Notes: generated from the sequence alone by a model not told the origin. A stretch of DNA of 33,068 bases from Bdellovibrionaceae bacterium UBA2316 (GCA_002345205.1 DDVI01000127.1:1-33068), one strand, 5' to 3'. Positions 6,743 to 14,793 are shown, counted from the stretch's first letter. Numbers and translations are program-made.

Positions 6743-9700
6743 GATAGCGTCACTCTCACTAGTATCCGTTCTTTTTCTGGCAGGTTGTAATTTACCTGAC
6801 ACTCAAAAGCGTACTGACGGCAGCGATGCTCAAGGCTCTTTCTTCGCGGACGAAGTTACAGGCAGTCTATTTAACGAATCCCTACACGAAAATATTTCTA
6901 TTCCTAAAGAACGCACGTATGCAATGAAAGTTTGTATTCGCGACCTAAAACACAGCAAACCCGTTTCAAACCACCCATTTTTAATTGAAGAACTTAATCA
7001 AGAGTTAAAAACGGACTCTGGCGGTTGTTTAACCTGGAACGAAAAAGTCGCTTTTGAGTTTTTAACCGATCCCGTATTTATTAAGTTTGATCGAAAAATT
7101 AAATCAACTGGTTTGCACACTGGATCTTACAAAATCTCATACGCGATTAATCCTTGGGATACGGATAACTATCGCAATGCTATCGATTTATCTAAAAACA
7201 AAGTCGAACCGCTGGCCGCAAATGATGAAGTTAGCGAAAAATTGACCGGTAAATCCCAAAAACAGGCTTATGATCTATGGGCTGAAGACGGTCGTATGTT
7301 CGTAAATGACGAAACTATGGGTGATCTAAACAACAATTCGTACCAACTACGATATGATTTCAATTTAGCTCCGTATATTAAAACAAAAAAGACAAGCGGC
7401 GAAGACTCATCTTACACTCTGAAATCGGGTCTTTTTTCTGGACGAATTGAAATTATCCATCGCTATTTTGTGGGTGGCGAAAAAGAAAAAAACATGCACG
7501 AGATCCTTGCGAGCGGTAACTTTAGCAACGAAAAAATGTCCAAAGGTGTGCTGTCGTTTACAAAAATTCTAAAGTTTAAAGGTGGCCCACCGTCTCGGGG
7601 TAGTCTGTTCTTACGTTTATACTTGCAGCCAACTCATAGCGTGACTAACTTAAAACCATTCGTTGGGATCTTTCCAATTGGTGATTTCAGGGCTATCCGT
7701 TCAACTACGTTCTTAAAAATCTCTCCAAGTGATGTGTCGTTTAAGGAAATTGAAGCACAACTTCCTTTAAACAAAACCTATATGTCTCAGCCCAAATCAG
7801 GAAAAATCGGCGTAAGCGTAAGTGATGACATTGATGAAAACACGTCAGGTGCTCGCTCAGGTAAAGCCGACTCCGCGATTTCTGACAGTAATCTGGAAAT
7901 TGGTTCAACGTTTAAAGCAATATTAAAACCGAACCATCGCAGAAAAATCACCTACCCAGTGCATATTTGTTTCACGAATAATTTAACTCAAGCGCCTATC
8001 TCTTTCCAGAACTTCAAAGTTAAGGGCTTTAGCTTGAACGAACAGGTTCCGGGCGAAAATCGCGAACTAACTCCCAGTATCAACTCCGGTTGCATCTATT
8101 GGACCGACTCGGTGGAATACGACATCTACGAGTGCCAAAAGTTTTTTAAAGGCTACGTAATTATTGAAAATCCAGACTATAACCTAAAAATGAAACGCTA
8201 CTACTATATCAACCCTTGGGGTGCATACTTTGCCGCACACGATGAACGCGAAATAATGGATCCGAAGGACTTAAAGACTTCGTGTGACACGGAAAACCCA
8301 AAGCGTTCAGAAGTAGTGATCGAAGATCTGTCCATCAAAACACACGTGATGGATTACGATAGTTCTATCAACTCACTTTTAGAATTTAGCGCACCTAAGA
8401 AACTGGGTATCGAGCTACACCCGCACGTAAAAATTCCAAGTGATTTGGGAGCTGATTTCCAGTCGGCGGCAGAACCTTTAATTGATGGACCTTATTTACT
8501 TCGCGTAATGCTTACGAAGAACAAAAACATGTCAGAAAAGCCAATGATCATAGCGCAAGAAGACCTTCCGGTTATGCTCAGACAGGGAAAAGTGTACGCA
8601 GAATTCCCATTTCGTTTATTGGATCACCGCCTATTCTTAACCCGAAACACTATTTTTATTCAGTTACTACCTATCAAAGAAGATAAAGTAGTCGCCGATG
8701 AAGACTATAAAAATTTACGTCTTAAAAATCCGAACGAAAAAGTAGAGGATTTAATAAATAACGAGACGTCACTTTTATACCCAATCTTTTTTGAAGATAT
8801 CGTAATGAACGGCGAAACCCATAAAACATTACGAACCTTCTCTGGTTCAGAATACACGAAACATATTTTGATCGAGACTTCAAATAAAGGCTCAAAGAAA
8901 TTTGATTTCACAACACTAATTGCAGAATACAAAGCCAATTCGCAAAAAACGATAGACGAAAAGAACAAACGTGCAAGTCCTCAGGTTTACGCACAGGTCA
9001 ACAAATACGACTATACCGACGACTCGAAGATCGGAAACTTGTCGTTTGCTGATGCCCTTAAAGCATCACTAACTAATCATAAAGTTACATTTGATAAGCG
9101 ATCATCGGAACAACTATGCAAATACTGGTTTAATACCTACTGGAAAGGCAAATTGAATCTTGGCGAAATGTTGTTAAGTCGCGCGTGCACTAGCGCCGCA
9201 AACGGAAACATTAAGCACTTCTTTGATTTTGACCACGTTTTCTTTGTTAAATCAGTCGCAAGTTCCGAATACGTGGGAGCCGGGGCAGAAAAAGGAATCA
9301 GCCTAGGCACGTCGTTTTCAGTTAGCACTTCGTATAGCGAAAGCTTTACGAACTCGATGGGCGTCGGCGCAAAACTTGGCGTGGGTGCAGATATCGGCAA
9401 ATTCGCTTCGGTGGGCGCAGAGATGTACTCTTCGATGGATTTTAGTCGATCGACTTCAAAATCGGATTCAAACTCAATTGGCCTTAGCGAAGGTTCAAAT
9501 TTACTGGTAACTGAAAGCCGATTCAAAATTAGATCGACAGATTACCAGTACTGTCTAGCCATCAAACCAAACGCACGACTATTCCAACCTTCAAGCAAAG
9601 TCTGGTATTTACGCTTGTGGGATGGAGAAATAGACTATAGCCAATTTTTTAAATCGAATATTTCTGCCGATGAAAAACTGACATTAACTCAGCGTGGACT

Positions 9701-10004
9701 ACTTGTGTGTCAATCAGCGCGCAGCACTCAACCGTTTGTTTTCCAAGAACAATACTACTGGGTCACTCAGCCTCAATCACAGAATGAAATTCAAGATCCG
9801 AACGACGAGAAAAATAAGATATTTACGATCATGATTCGTGGTAACCAAGACTACAACCGATTTAAGTATTACTTAACACAAAAGTGGAAACACCCGGCAA
9901 ATGCAGCAGTCACTGCGGATTCGCCAGATTATTTGAACAACCTTATTCAAATGCAAGGCTGGAAAATTTCACCTCCAGGGGCGCATATATATAGGGAGCA
10001 ATAG
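6729..10004 (+). CDS. Very large (1091 aa) outer-membrane lipoprotein with an internal duplication and a Ser/Gly-rich beta segment
   Basis: I do not recognise a named family. The N-terminus is a lipoprotein signal with lipobox LAGC (17-20) and Asn at +2, so sorting to the outer membrane is expected. Two long units resemble each other: unit A (about 66-325) and unit B (about 410-695). Both begin with a Cys (C69, C413), then S-G-C-L/I-x-W (98-103 and 453-458), then INPW (140-143 and 494-497), and end with a strand-rich stretch (SRGSLFLRLYLQP / TRNTIFIQLLPI). A linker of Ser, Gly and Asp separates them. The C-terminal third (about 790-1091) holds a Ser/Thr/Gly-rich amphipathic region (852-920) resembling the insertion strands of beta-pore-forming proteins, followed by a Trp/Tyr-rich domain. 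The ribosome binding site GAGG lies six bases before the ATG. It is co-expressed with the barrel gene. A surface, adhesion or pore-forming role is only a hypothesis. Confidence 0.85.
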   Translation: MSLSKIASLSLVSVLFLAGCNLPDTQKRTDGSDAQGSFFADEVTGSLFNESLHENISIPKERTYAMKVCIRDLKHSKPVSNHPFLIEELNQELKTDSGGCLTWNEKVAFEFLTDPVFIKFDRKIKSTGLHTGSYKISYAINPWDTDNYRNAIDLSKNKVEPLAANDEVSEKLTGKSQKQAYDLWAEDGRMFVNDETMGDLNNNSYQLRYDFNLAPYIKTKKTSGEDSSYTLKSGLFSGRIEIIHRYFVGGEKEKNMHEILASGNFSNEKMSKGVLSFTKILKFKGGPPSRGSLFLRLYLQPTHSVTNLKPFVGIFPIGDFRAIRSTTFLKISPSDVSFKEIEAQLPLNKTYMSQPKSGKIGVSVSDDIDENTSGARSGKADSAISDSNLEIGSTFKAILKPNHRRKITYPVHICFTNNLTQAPISFQNFKVKGFSLNEQVPGENRELTPSINSGCIYWTDSVEYDIYECQKFFKGYVIIENPDYNLKMKRYYYINPWGAYFAAHDEREIMDPKDLKTSCDTENPKRSEVVIEDLSIKTHVMDYDSSINSLLEFSAPKKLGIELHPHVKIPSDLGADFQSAAEPLIDGPYLLRVMLTKNKNMSEKPMIIAQEDLPVMLRQGKVYAEFPFRLLDHRLFLTRNTIFIQLLPIKEDKVVADEDYKNLRLKNPNEKVEDLINNETSLLYPIFFEDIVMNGETHKTLRTFSGSEYTKHILIETSNKGSKKFDFTTLIAEYKANSQKTIDEKNKRASPQVYAQVNKYDYTDDSKIGNLSFADALKASLTNHKVTFDKRSSEQLCKYWFNTYWKGKLNLGEMLLSRACTSAANGNIKHFFDFDHVFFVKSVASSEYVGAGAEKGISLGTSFSVSTSYSESFTNSMGVGAKLGVGADIGKFASVGAEMYSSMDFSRSTSKSDSNSIGLSEGSNLLVTESRFKIRSTDYQYCLAIKPNARLFQPSSKVWYLRLWDGEIDYSQFFKSNISADEKLTLTQRGLLVCQSARSTQPFVFQEQYYWVTQPQSQNEIQDPNDEKNKIFTIMIRGNQDYNRFKYYLTQKWKHPANAAVTADSPDYLNNLIQMQGWKISPPGAHIYREQ
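6924..7703 (+). repeat. Protein-level repeat unit A of the 1091-residue lipoprotein
   Basis: Residues about 66-325. Landmarks in order: KVCIRDL, SGGCLTW, YAINPWD, then a strand-rich half ending in SLFLRLYLQP and GIFPIG. The same landmarks recur in unit B in the same order. The similarity is at protein level only; the DNA copies have diverged. C69 and C100 could form a disulfide. Confidence 0.55.
7956..8813 (+). repeat. Protein-level repeat unit B of the 1091-residue lipoprotein
   Basis: Residues about 410-695. Landmarks: VHICFTN, NSGCIYW, YYINPWG, then a strand-rich half with TIFIQLLPI and LLYPIFF. Spacing from the first Cys to the GC-x-x-W motif is 42 residues here and 31 in unit A, so unit B has an insertion. 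C413 and C455 match C69 and C100 of unit A. Confidence 0.55.
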
Positions 10005-10037
10005 AACCCGGCTTTCTGTTTCCGCTAAGTTTTCTGT

Positions 10038-11177
10038 TTAATTTAGAATTGATTCTACTTTTTTGACCGCTGAGTCTGCGCTGATTGACGTCATGCAGAT
10101 GTGGGTTTTTATTGGGCATTCGTTGTGCCCGTGCGAGCCGCATGGGCGACATTTAAGCTGGTTGTTTTCCATCACAAAGACTTGGTTTCCCCATGGGCGG
10201 TAGCCAAAATCTAATACCGTTGGACCAAAAAATACCAAAATCTTTTTTGCTAGAAGCGCAGCTAAATGGGCCGAAGCGCTGTCGTTTGCAATGACCAGTT
10301 CACAGCGATGTAGAATTAGAATTGATTCCCAAACTGTGGATTTTCCGATGGTATTGATTAGGTTTGGCTGTGGTCCTACCTTTTCCATGATGGCGTCACC
10401 GTAGATCTCTTCACCTGGGCCACCCATTAAGATTACTGAATGGTTTGCTTTTAAAAGCTGCTGCACTAACGATGCGAAATGGTCTACTGGCCAGCGCTTG
10501 GTATTCCAAACACTTCCCGGAAAGACCGCAATGTGTTTAGATTTTTGAGGTAACGACTGAAGCTGCGCAATTAATGCCGGTTTAATTTCCTGACTTGCCG
10601 ATGGCAAATTCACATGGGGAAAATGCGCCCACTTAGGAACCTCAACCATATGTTGATGATCTAGTTTTGCATTGTAGTTACGACACTTAGATTCTGCCTG
10701 AAAGAAATCTGCAAAGACGCTATCGACTAATGCTAATAGCTGAATGATTCTTAGAGGCTCAGGCAATTCCAGATTTCGCTTCACTTTCTTATCAAAACCA
10801 AGAAAGTTAAAACCTAATGAATAACCAATACGGCAGGTGGCATTAATTTTTAGAGACAGTAAATAAGTTCGAAACGATCGGTGAATACAGAACAGATAAT
10901 CGACTGGCTGCTGATTGATAGCATTAGCTACAGCCGAGTACGCATCACTCGACCCTTTTTGCACTTCAAAAATCTCATCAACTAAGTTCAACTTTAAAAA
11001 GAAATCACCAATCCCCTTTTTGCAGACTAAACCTATTTTTGAGTGGGTGAATTTTTGCTTGAGTAAAACTAAGAATGGAATCGTTAAAACTAAATCACCT
11101 AAAAACGCAGTGTTGATAACAACAATTCGTTTGTATGCTGATTCTTTAGTAAACGGAACGGGTTGGTGGTGATTCAT
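10038..11177 (-). CDS. Glycosyltransferase family 9, WaaF-like heptosyltransferase
   Basis: A 379-residue GT9 enzyme that should transfer heptose from an ADP-heptose donor to the LPS core on the cytoplasmic side. The opening RIVVINTAFLGDLVLTIPF is the classic family start (I-x-x-T-x-x-L-G-D). The second domain shows IAVFPGSVWNTKRWP, VILMGGPGEE, ANDSASAHLAALL and LVFFGPTVLDFGYRPWG, the donor-binding and acceptor loops seen in WaaF. A C-terminal cysteine cluster (CRPCGSHGHNECP plus a later Cys) matches those of the other two GT9 proteins here. It is the last gene of the run trxA-pyrF-GT9-GT9, eight bases after the preceding stop. It converges with the large lipoprotein gene, with 33 bases between and no convincing terminator. 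Which heptose is added is unknown. Confidence 0.88.
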   Translation of the reverse strand: MNHHQPVPFTKESAYKRIVVINTAFLGDLVLTIPFLVLLKQKFTHSKIGLVCKKGIGDFFLKLNLVDEIFEVQKGSSDAYSAVANAINQQPVDYLFCIHRSFRTYLLSLKINATCRIGYSLGFNFLGFDKKVKRNLELPEPLRIIQLLALVDSVFADFFQAESKCRNYNAKLDHQHMVEVPKWAHFPHVNLPSASQEIKPALIAQLQSLPQKSKHIAVFPGSVWNTKRWPVDHFASLVQQLLKANHSVILMGGPGEEIYGDAIMEKVGPQPNLINTIGKSTVWESILILHRCELVIANDSASAHLAALLAKKILVFFGPTVLDFGYRPWGNQVFVMENNQLKCRPCGSHGHNECPIKTHICMTSISADSAVKKVESILN

Positions 11178-11185
11178 TCTTTTCT

Positions 11186-12355
11186 TTACAGAGAGGCATC
11201 ACGGATCAACGAAGTCTCTTTTTCCTTGTTGTTTTCACTTTCGATGTCCTGAGCGTCGGCCCAAGTCATTAAGTGCTTAATAAACTGATCCGTATCGGCA
11301 TGATCATAGCACATTCTCTCTTTACTACAATCCCTCTTCCAACACGGACTGCACGCAAAGTCAGAGTCAATAGCCGCGCCTTTACCATAGAACTCAACTT
11401 CATGAGCACACGTTGGTCCAAACCAAGCGAGCGTATACTTACCAAATGCAATACCTGCATGCATCGCAAACGAATCGCCACTGATCAGAACATCCACTGC
11501 CGCGATACTTTGCAGTCCATCCCGCAATCCTTTCTGCGTATCCGAAAGGATCACATCGGGATGATGATTATGTATTTCATCATTAATAGTTGTTTCATCT
11601 TTTCCACCCAGCAGAACGATTTGCGCATCAGGAAACGAGGCTTTAATTTGACCAACAAGTTTTATCTGTGTCGGGGTCGACATTTTCTTATACGTAATCA
11701 CATTTCCACAGCCTGTGTTGATACCAATTAAGTACTTCTTGCTGCCTAACCATAGCTGCCGACGTTGCTCGCACCCGGCCTGCTCTAGCTCGGATAAATG
11801 CAGCCAATATGGCTCAAAATTAAATTCAAAACCACACGTTTCAAATAACAGTTGAATTTCTGATTTCTTATTTTCAAAAAACTTCTTTTGATTCGATAGG
11901 CCTAGAGTCCATAACTCGTGAGCATCTTGATCCACAGGTTGAATACTGCCCGTAATTGGATTTGCCGAAAAACCTTTGATCGCTTTCACATTTAAAAATG
12001 GCAGCAAGCCCGCCGTCTTTAAATCTTTATCTAGCGCATACACGGTTTCAAATGAAAATGCCTTCAGACTCAATAACGATTCAAAACTGAGTTCCAGAAT
12101 TTTATCAATGGCCGGATGAAACTTTAAAATTTCATGACTTGGTCGTTCCGTCAGCCAAACAACATAACTATCAGGATTTAGTTCTTTAATTTTTCTAAGC
12201 AATGCGGTCGAACGCACCACACTACCCATCGCGCCTAAGTGAATAACTAATATCGCTTTATCGACAGTAGAGTAACTATGACAGCTTTCACCACACGACG
12301 TGTTTTTAGAACATGGCTTGTAACCGTTGAAATGACGGCAATTAACAGCACTCAT
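11186..12355 (-). CDS. Glycosyltransferase family 9 protein with an N-terminal cysteine cluster
   Basis: The core is a GT9 enzyme: AILVIHLGAMGSVVRSTALL (Rossmann start, with G-S in place of the common G-D), then IVLLGGKDE, ISGDSFAMHAGIAFG and LAWFGPT in the second domain. It has an extra N-terminal piece, CRHFNGYKPCSKNTSCGESC (6-25), with four cysteines spaced 8, 5 and 3 residues apart, which could bind a metal. A second cluster lies near the C-terminus (CSPCWKRDCSKERMC). No Shine-Dalgarno sequence precedes ATG 12355, so it may rely on coupling to pyrF upstream, 36 bases away. Family membership is clear; the sugar is not. The Gly-Ser substitution at the usual Gly-Asp suggests a divergent acceptor or donor site. 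Confidence 0.83.
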   Translation of the reverse strand: MSAVNCRHFNGYKPCSKNTSCGESCHSYSTVDKAILVIHLGAMGSVVRSTALLRKIKELNPDSYVVWLTERPSHEILKFHPAIDKILELSFESLLSLKAFSFETVYALDKDLKTAGLLPFLNVKAIKGFSANPITGSIQPVDQDAHELWTLGLSNQKKFFENKKSEIQLLFETCGFEFNFEPYWLHLSELEQAGCEQRRQLWLGSKKYLIGINTGCGNVITYKKMSTPTQIKLVGQIKASFPDAQIVLLGGKDETTINDEIHNHHPDVILSDTQKGLRDGLQSIAAVDVLISGDSFAMHAGIAFGKYTLAWFGPTCAHEVEFYGKGAAIDSDFACSPCWKRDCSKERMCYDHADTDQFIKHLMTWADAQDIESENNKEKETSLIRDASL

Positions 12356-12391
12356 GTTTTTATTTTATCAGATGTTCGAACAGGGATGAGT

Positions 12392-13216
12392 CTAAATAAA
12401 AGACTTCATGACGTTGTGATAGTCCAGCGCCTTTTGTCGAGCCTTTGCCGCGAAATCCGCGCCTTTGCTTGCGTATATAATCGATCGAGAGGCATTTACG
12501 ATAATACGTTTATTCTTTAAATGCTTCGCGGTTTCTAATATTTGATTTATATCTCCGCCTTGCGCCCCTAGACCAGGGATCAAAAGTGGTAAATCTGGAT
12601 CCATCTGACGGATCTGTTTCAAGGCATCAATGTACGTACCGCCAACCACTAAGCCTAAGTTACTTTTCTGATTCCACTCTTTAGACACTTTACGCGCCAG
12701 GTGTTTATACAAAGGTTCCTCGCCCTGAGTTCCCATGATCGGTAAATCTTGAAAATCACCGCCGTGGGGATTTGAAGTCTTGCACAACAAAAATAACCCT
12801 TTGTTTTCATATTCCAAAAAGGGAGTAATCACGTCTTTACCCATATAGACATTAAGCGTGACACTATCCGCCCGATAGCGATCAAATGATTCACGCGCAT
12901 ATTGCTTAGCCGTTGAATCAATGTCACCCCGTTTGGAATCTAAAATAGTTACCACATCAGGATACGTGTCATTCAAATACTCAAAGGTCATTTCTAAATC
13001 GCGCTCAAAGCCTTCTGCCACATAATAGGCATTCTGAGGTTTGTAGGAACAAACCAGGTCGGCGGTCGCATCAATAATTTCACGATTAAATTCAAAGAAA
13101 GGATTTTTTTTGCCGGAAAGAGCGTCCGGCAAAGACTTCAAGTCGGGATCTAAACCAACACACAGAAACGATTTATTTTTCTGTGTGATATGATCAAGTT
13201 TTTCGTAGAAGTTCAT
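12392..13216 (-). CDS. pyrF: Orotidine 5'-phosphate decarboxylase (type 2)
   Basis: PyrF decarboxylates OMP to UMP, the last step of de novo pyrimidine synthesis, in the cytoplasm. The 274-residue length, the opening FLCVGLDPDLKSLP and the catalytic motif ILDSKRGDIDST (91-102, with D93, K95 and D98 as the charge network) place it in the longer type 2 subfamily. The phosphate-binding region reads LLIPGLGAQGGD near the C-terminus. Its ATG overlaps the trxA stop by one base (TAATG), so translation is coupled to thioredoxin. UMP feeds nucleotide-sugar pools, but a direct link to the two GT9 genes downstream is only suggestive. Confidence 0.95.
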   Translation of the reverse strand: MNFYEKLDHITQKNKSFLCVGLDPDLKSLPDALSGKKNPFFEFNREIIDATADLVCSYKPQNAYYVAEGFERDLEMTFEYLNDTYPDVVTILDSKRGDIDSTAKQYARESFDRYRADSVTLNVYMGKDVITPFLEYENKGLFLLCKTSNPHGGDFQDLPIMGTQGEEPLYKHLARKVSKEWNQKSNLGLVVGGTYIDALKQIRQMDPDLPLLIPGLGAQGGDINQILETAKHLKNKRIIVNASRSIIYASKGADFAAKARQKALDYHNVMKSFI

Positions 13217-13548
13217 TAACCGGTGATATTTCTATTTAAGAAATCAACGATAGAGTCTTTTGGTTGGTTACCAACAAGTTGGCCAACTTGCGAACCACCT
13301 TTAAATAACAACATTGCTGGGATACCGCGGATATTGTACTTTGACGGTGTCTCTTGATTTTCATCAACATTCAATTTTACGACTTTAACTTTACCGGCCA
13401 TTTCCCCTGCGATTTCTTCCAATTTAGGACCTAACGCGCGACAAGGACCACACCACTCAGCCCAAAAATCTACTAACACAGGTGTGTTAGAGTTAAGCAC
13501 GTCTGTTTCAAAAGAGCTGTCAGTTACTGCATTTGTAGTTGAACCCAT
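13216..13548 (-). CDS. trxA: Thioredoxin
   Basis: A 110-residue cytoplasmic thioredoxin with the active site WCGPC (32-36) in the context FWAEWCGPCRALGP and the cis-proline in RGIPAMLLFKGG (P78). It reduces disulfides in targets such as ribonucleotide reductase and peroxiredoxins. The ribosome binding site GGAGG lies eight bases upstream of the ATG, the best in this operon. It heads the run trxA-pyrF-GT9-GT9. No export signal is present. Of ordinary length and composition. Confidence 0.96.
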   Translation of the reverse strand: MGSTTNAVTDSSFETDVLNSNTPVLVDFWAEWCGPCRALGPKLEEIAGEMAGKVKVVKLNVDENQETPSKYNIRGIPAMLLFKGGSQVGQLVGNQPKDSIVDFLNRNITG

Positions 13549-13654
13549 AGATTCATCCTCCGATACCCCAACAATAATCCTTTATAATGTCGTTGTCCAT
13601 ACCTGGGATCAGCGCGCATAAAAGTGGCTCAAAACTGAGCAAATTCTTCAAGCA

Positions 13655-14716
13655 TTAGTCTTTTTTAGTTTTAAAAAGCTCGGTCACGAACTCACGACGG
13701 ACTTTATCATGATCCTCTAAATCGTCAGTATTCCAGTCCTTTTTTAAATCGTTAAGCTGTTTTTTTGCCTTCACTTTTTTAATTGTGGATTCAGGGTAAA
13801 GATGAAGCTCTTTCGTCATCTGAGCGTACTTCTTCATTTTTTCGCTGAGTTCTAAAGCGCTGTTCGCAATTTCATCTTTGATTTGCTGGCCAATAACATT
13901 AAAATCCAAAACCTCTGCCGGCTCGACTGCTGGTTTTGTAGGCGCTATTTTAGCCTCTGTCGCTGCTTTTTCGGCCGCCAATCGCGCTTCAACTTCTTGT
14001 AGAGATTCTCCTTTTAACTCGCTGATAAGAGCAGCAAAAGGATCCACGTCACTTTGTTTTTCAACAGGGGCTTCTTGTTCCGACTCTACGTCAAAGAAAC
14101 TTTTTTTCTGGGCGCGCACGGGCTCAGCACTAGCGGCTTCAGCAACAGTCATTGCGTTACTATCGGCCTCAACCTCCGCCTTCGATTCTTCAGCAGTAGA
14201 TGATGGCACGGCCTTATCTGTCCCAAAATTTTCAAGTTCACCTTGAATATTTTGGATCATTTTCAATGTATCCGAATCGTAGGAAGCAAATGCCAAATCA
14301 TCATTTCGATCTTTAGCAAAAGATTTTGCTAACTTTTCAATGACTTGTTTTTCATCCATCTTCAAAAGTTTGCATATAATTTGAATCAATCGAATTACAG
14401 AGATCGGGGATTCCAACAACATATCCATACGCATACGGATCAATTCTTCCGCAGCCAGCTCATAACCTTTAGGAAAAATCAAAACTGACTTACCTGTCCA
14501 GCGATTCATGTCTTTAAGTTTCTTTCCTACGCTGAGAGAGTTTACTCTTTGCGTATTGCCGAAACCTACTAAAATTTCAGGATTAAATGCGACGATTTGA
14601 TCTTTAACTGTGTATTCGTTTGTTAATCCGATGACGTCGAAACCACACTTCTTTAAAGAAAGTTCCGTTGCATTCAGCTCAGCAAAATCGTCATAGACAA
14701 GCAGTATTTTACTCAT
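13655..14716 (-). CDS. Degenerate receiver-domain protein with acidic linker and basic C-terminal tail
   Basis: The first 120 residues read like a response-regulator receiver: KILLVYDDFAELNATELSL with the acidic pair D9/D10, beta-3 ending in FNPEILVGFGN, and KSVLIFPKG with the conserved Lys (K83). But the phosphoacceptor Asp expected after beta-3 is replaced by Gly or Phe (about 51-52), and the Thr/Ser before Lys is lost, so it cannot be phosphorylated in the normal way. A Glu/Ala/Ser/Pro-rich linker follows (about 165-270), then a helical, Lys-rich tail (about 280-353). No DNA-binding or enzymatic output domain is recognisable. Such pseudo-receiver proteins usually work as protein-binding scaffolds (FrzS of Myxococcus is a known case). 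It is divergent from the LptF-family gene and probably read from a leaderless promoter. Confidence 0.8.
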   Translation of the reverse strand: MSKILLVYDDFAELNATELSLKKCGFDVIGLTNEYTVKDQIVAFNPEILVGFGNTQRVNSLSVGKKLKDMNRWTGKSVLIFPKGYELAAEELIRMRMDMLLESPISVIRLIQIICKLLKMDEKQVIEKLAKSFAKDRNDDLAFASYDSDTLKMIQNIQGELENFGTDKAVPSSTAEESKAEVEADSNAMTVAEAASAEPVRAQKKSFFDVESEQEAPVEKQSDVDPFAALISELKGESLQEVEARLAAEKAATEAKIAPTKPAVEPAEVLDFNVIGQQIKDEIANSALELSEKMKKYAQMTKELHLYPESTIKKVKAKKQLNDLKKDWNTDDLEDHDKVRREFVTELFKTKKD

Positions 14717-14723
14717 TAAGTTT

Positions 14724-14752
14724 ATAATATTAGTGAGGTTTTAGGTATTCAA
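14724..14752 (-). promoter_or_regulatory. Strong sigma70-type promoter, probably giving a leaderless mRNA
   Basis: Read on the minus strand: TTGAAT, a 17-base spacer, TATTAT. Transcription start is expected at about 14717, one base before the ATG at 14716, and no Shine-Dalgarno sequence lies between. The plus strand of the same -10 reads TATAAT (14723-14728), so the element might also serve the LptF-family gene, but no good -35 accompanies it in that direction. Confidence 0.6.
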
Positions 14753-14753
14753 T

Positions 14754-14770
14754 GGTTCTCTGAAAGAACC
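14754..14770. promoter_or_regulatory. Inverted repeat in the divergent promoter region
   Basis: GGTTCT, five bases, AGAACC: a perfect six-base dyad directly next to the -35 box of the minus-strand promoter and in the expected leader of the LptF-family gene. It may be an operator half-site pair or a short mRNA hairpin. No cognate regulator is encoded nearby. Confidence 0.35.
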
Positions 14771-14793
14771 TCAAACGAGTGGGACAATGGTCT

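Noticed and set aside
9137..9526. 129-residue minus-strand frame inside the large lipoprotein gene
   Set aside because: It is the antisense of the Ser/Gly-rich repeat region, which lacks stops because of composition; no ribosome binding site or export signal.
11273..11731. 152-residue plus-strand frame opposite the Cys-rich GT9 gene
   Set aside because: Antisense of a well-supported GT9 domain; the translated product resembles no family.
13582..13587. Perfect TATAAT on the plus strand between trxA and the pseudo-receiver gene
   Set aside because: Both flanking genes are on the minus strand and no -35 or plus-strand gene matches it.
13878..14246. 122-residue plus-strand frame opposite the pseudo-receiver linker
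   Set aside because: It arises from the Glu/Ala/Ser-rich low-complexity linker read backwards.
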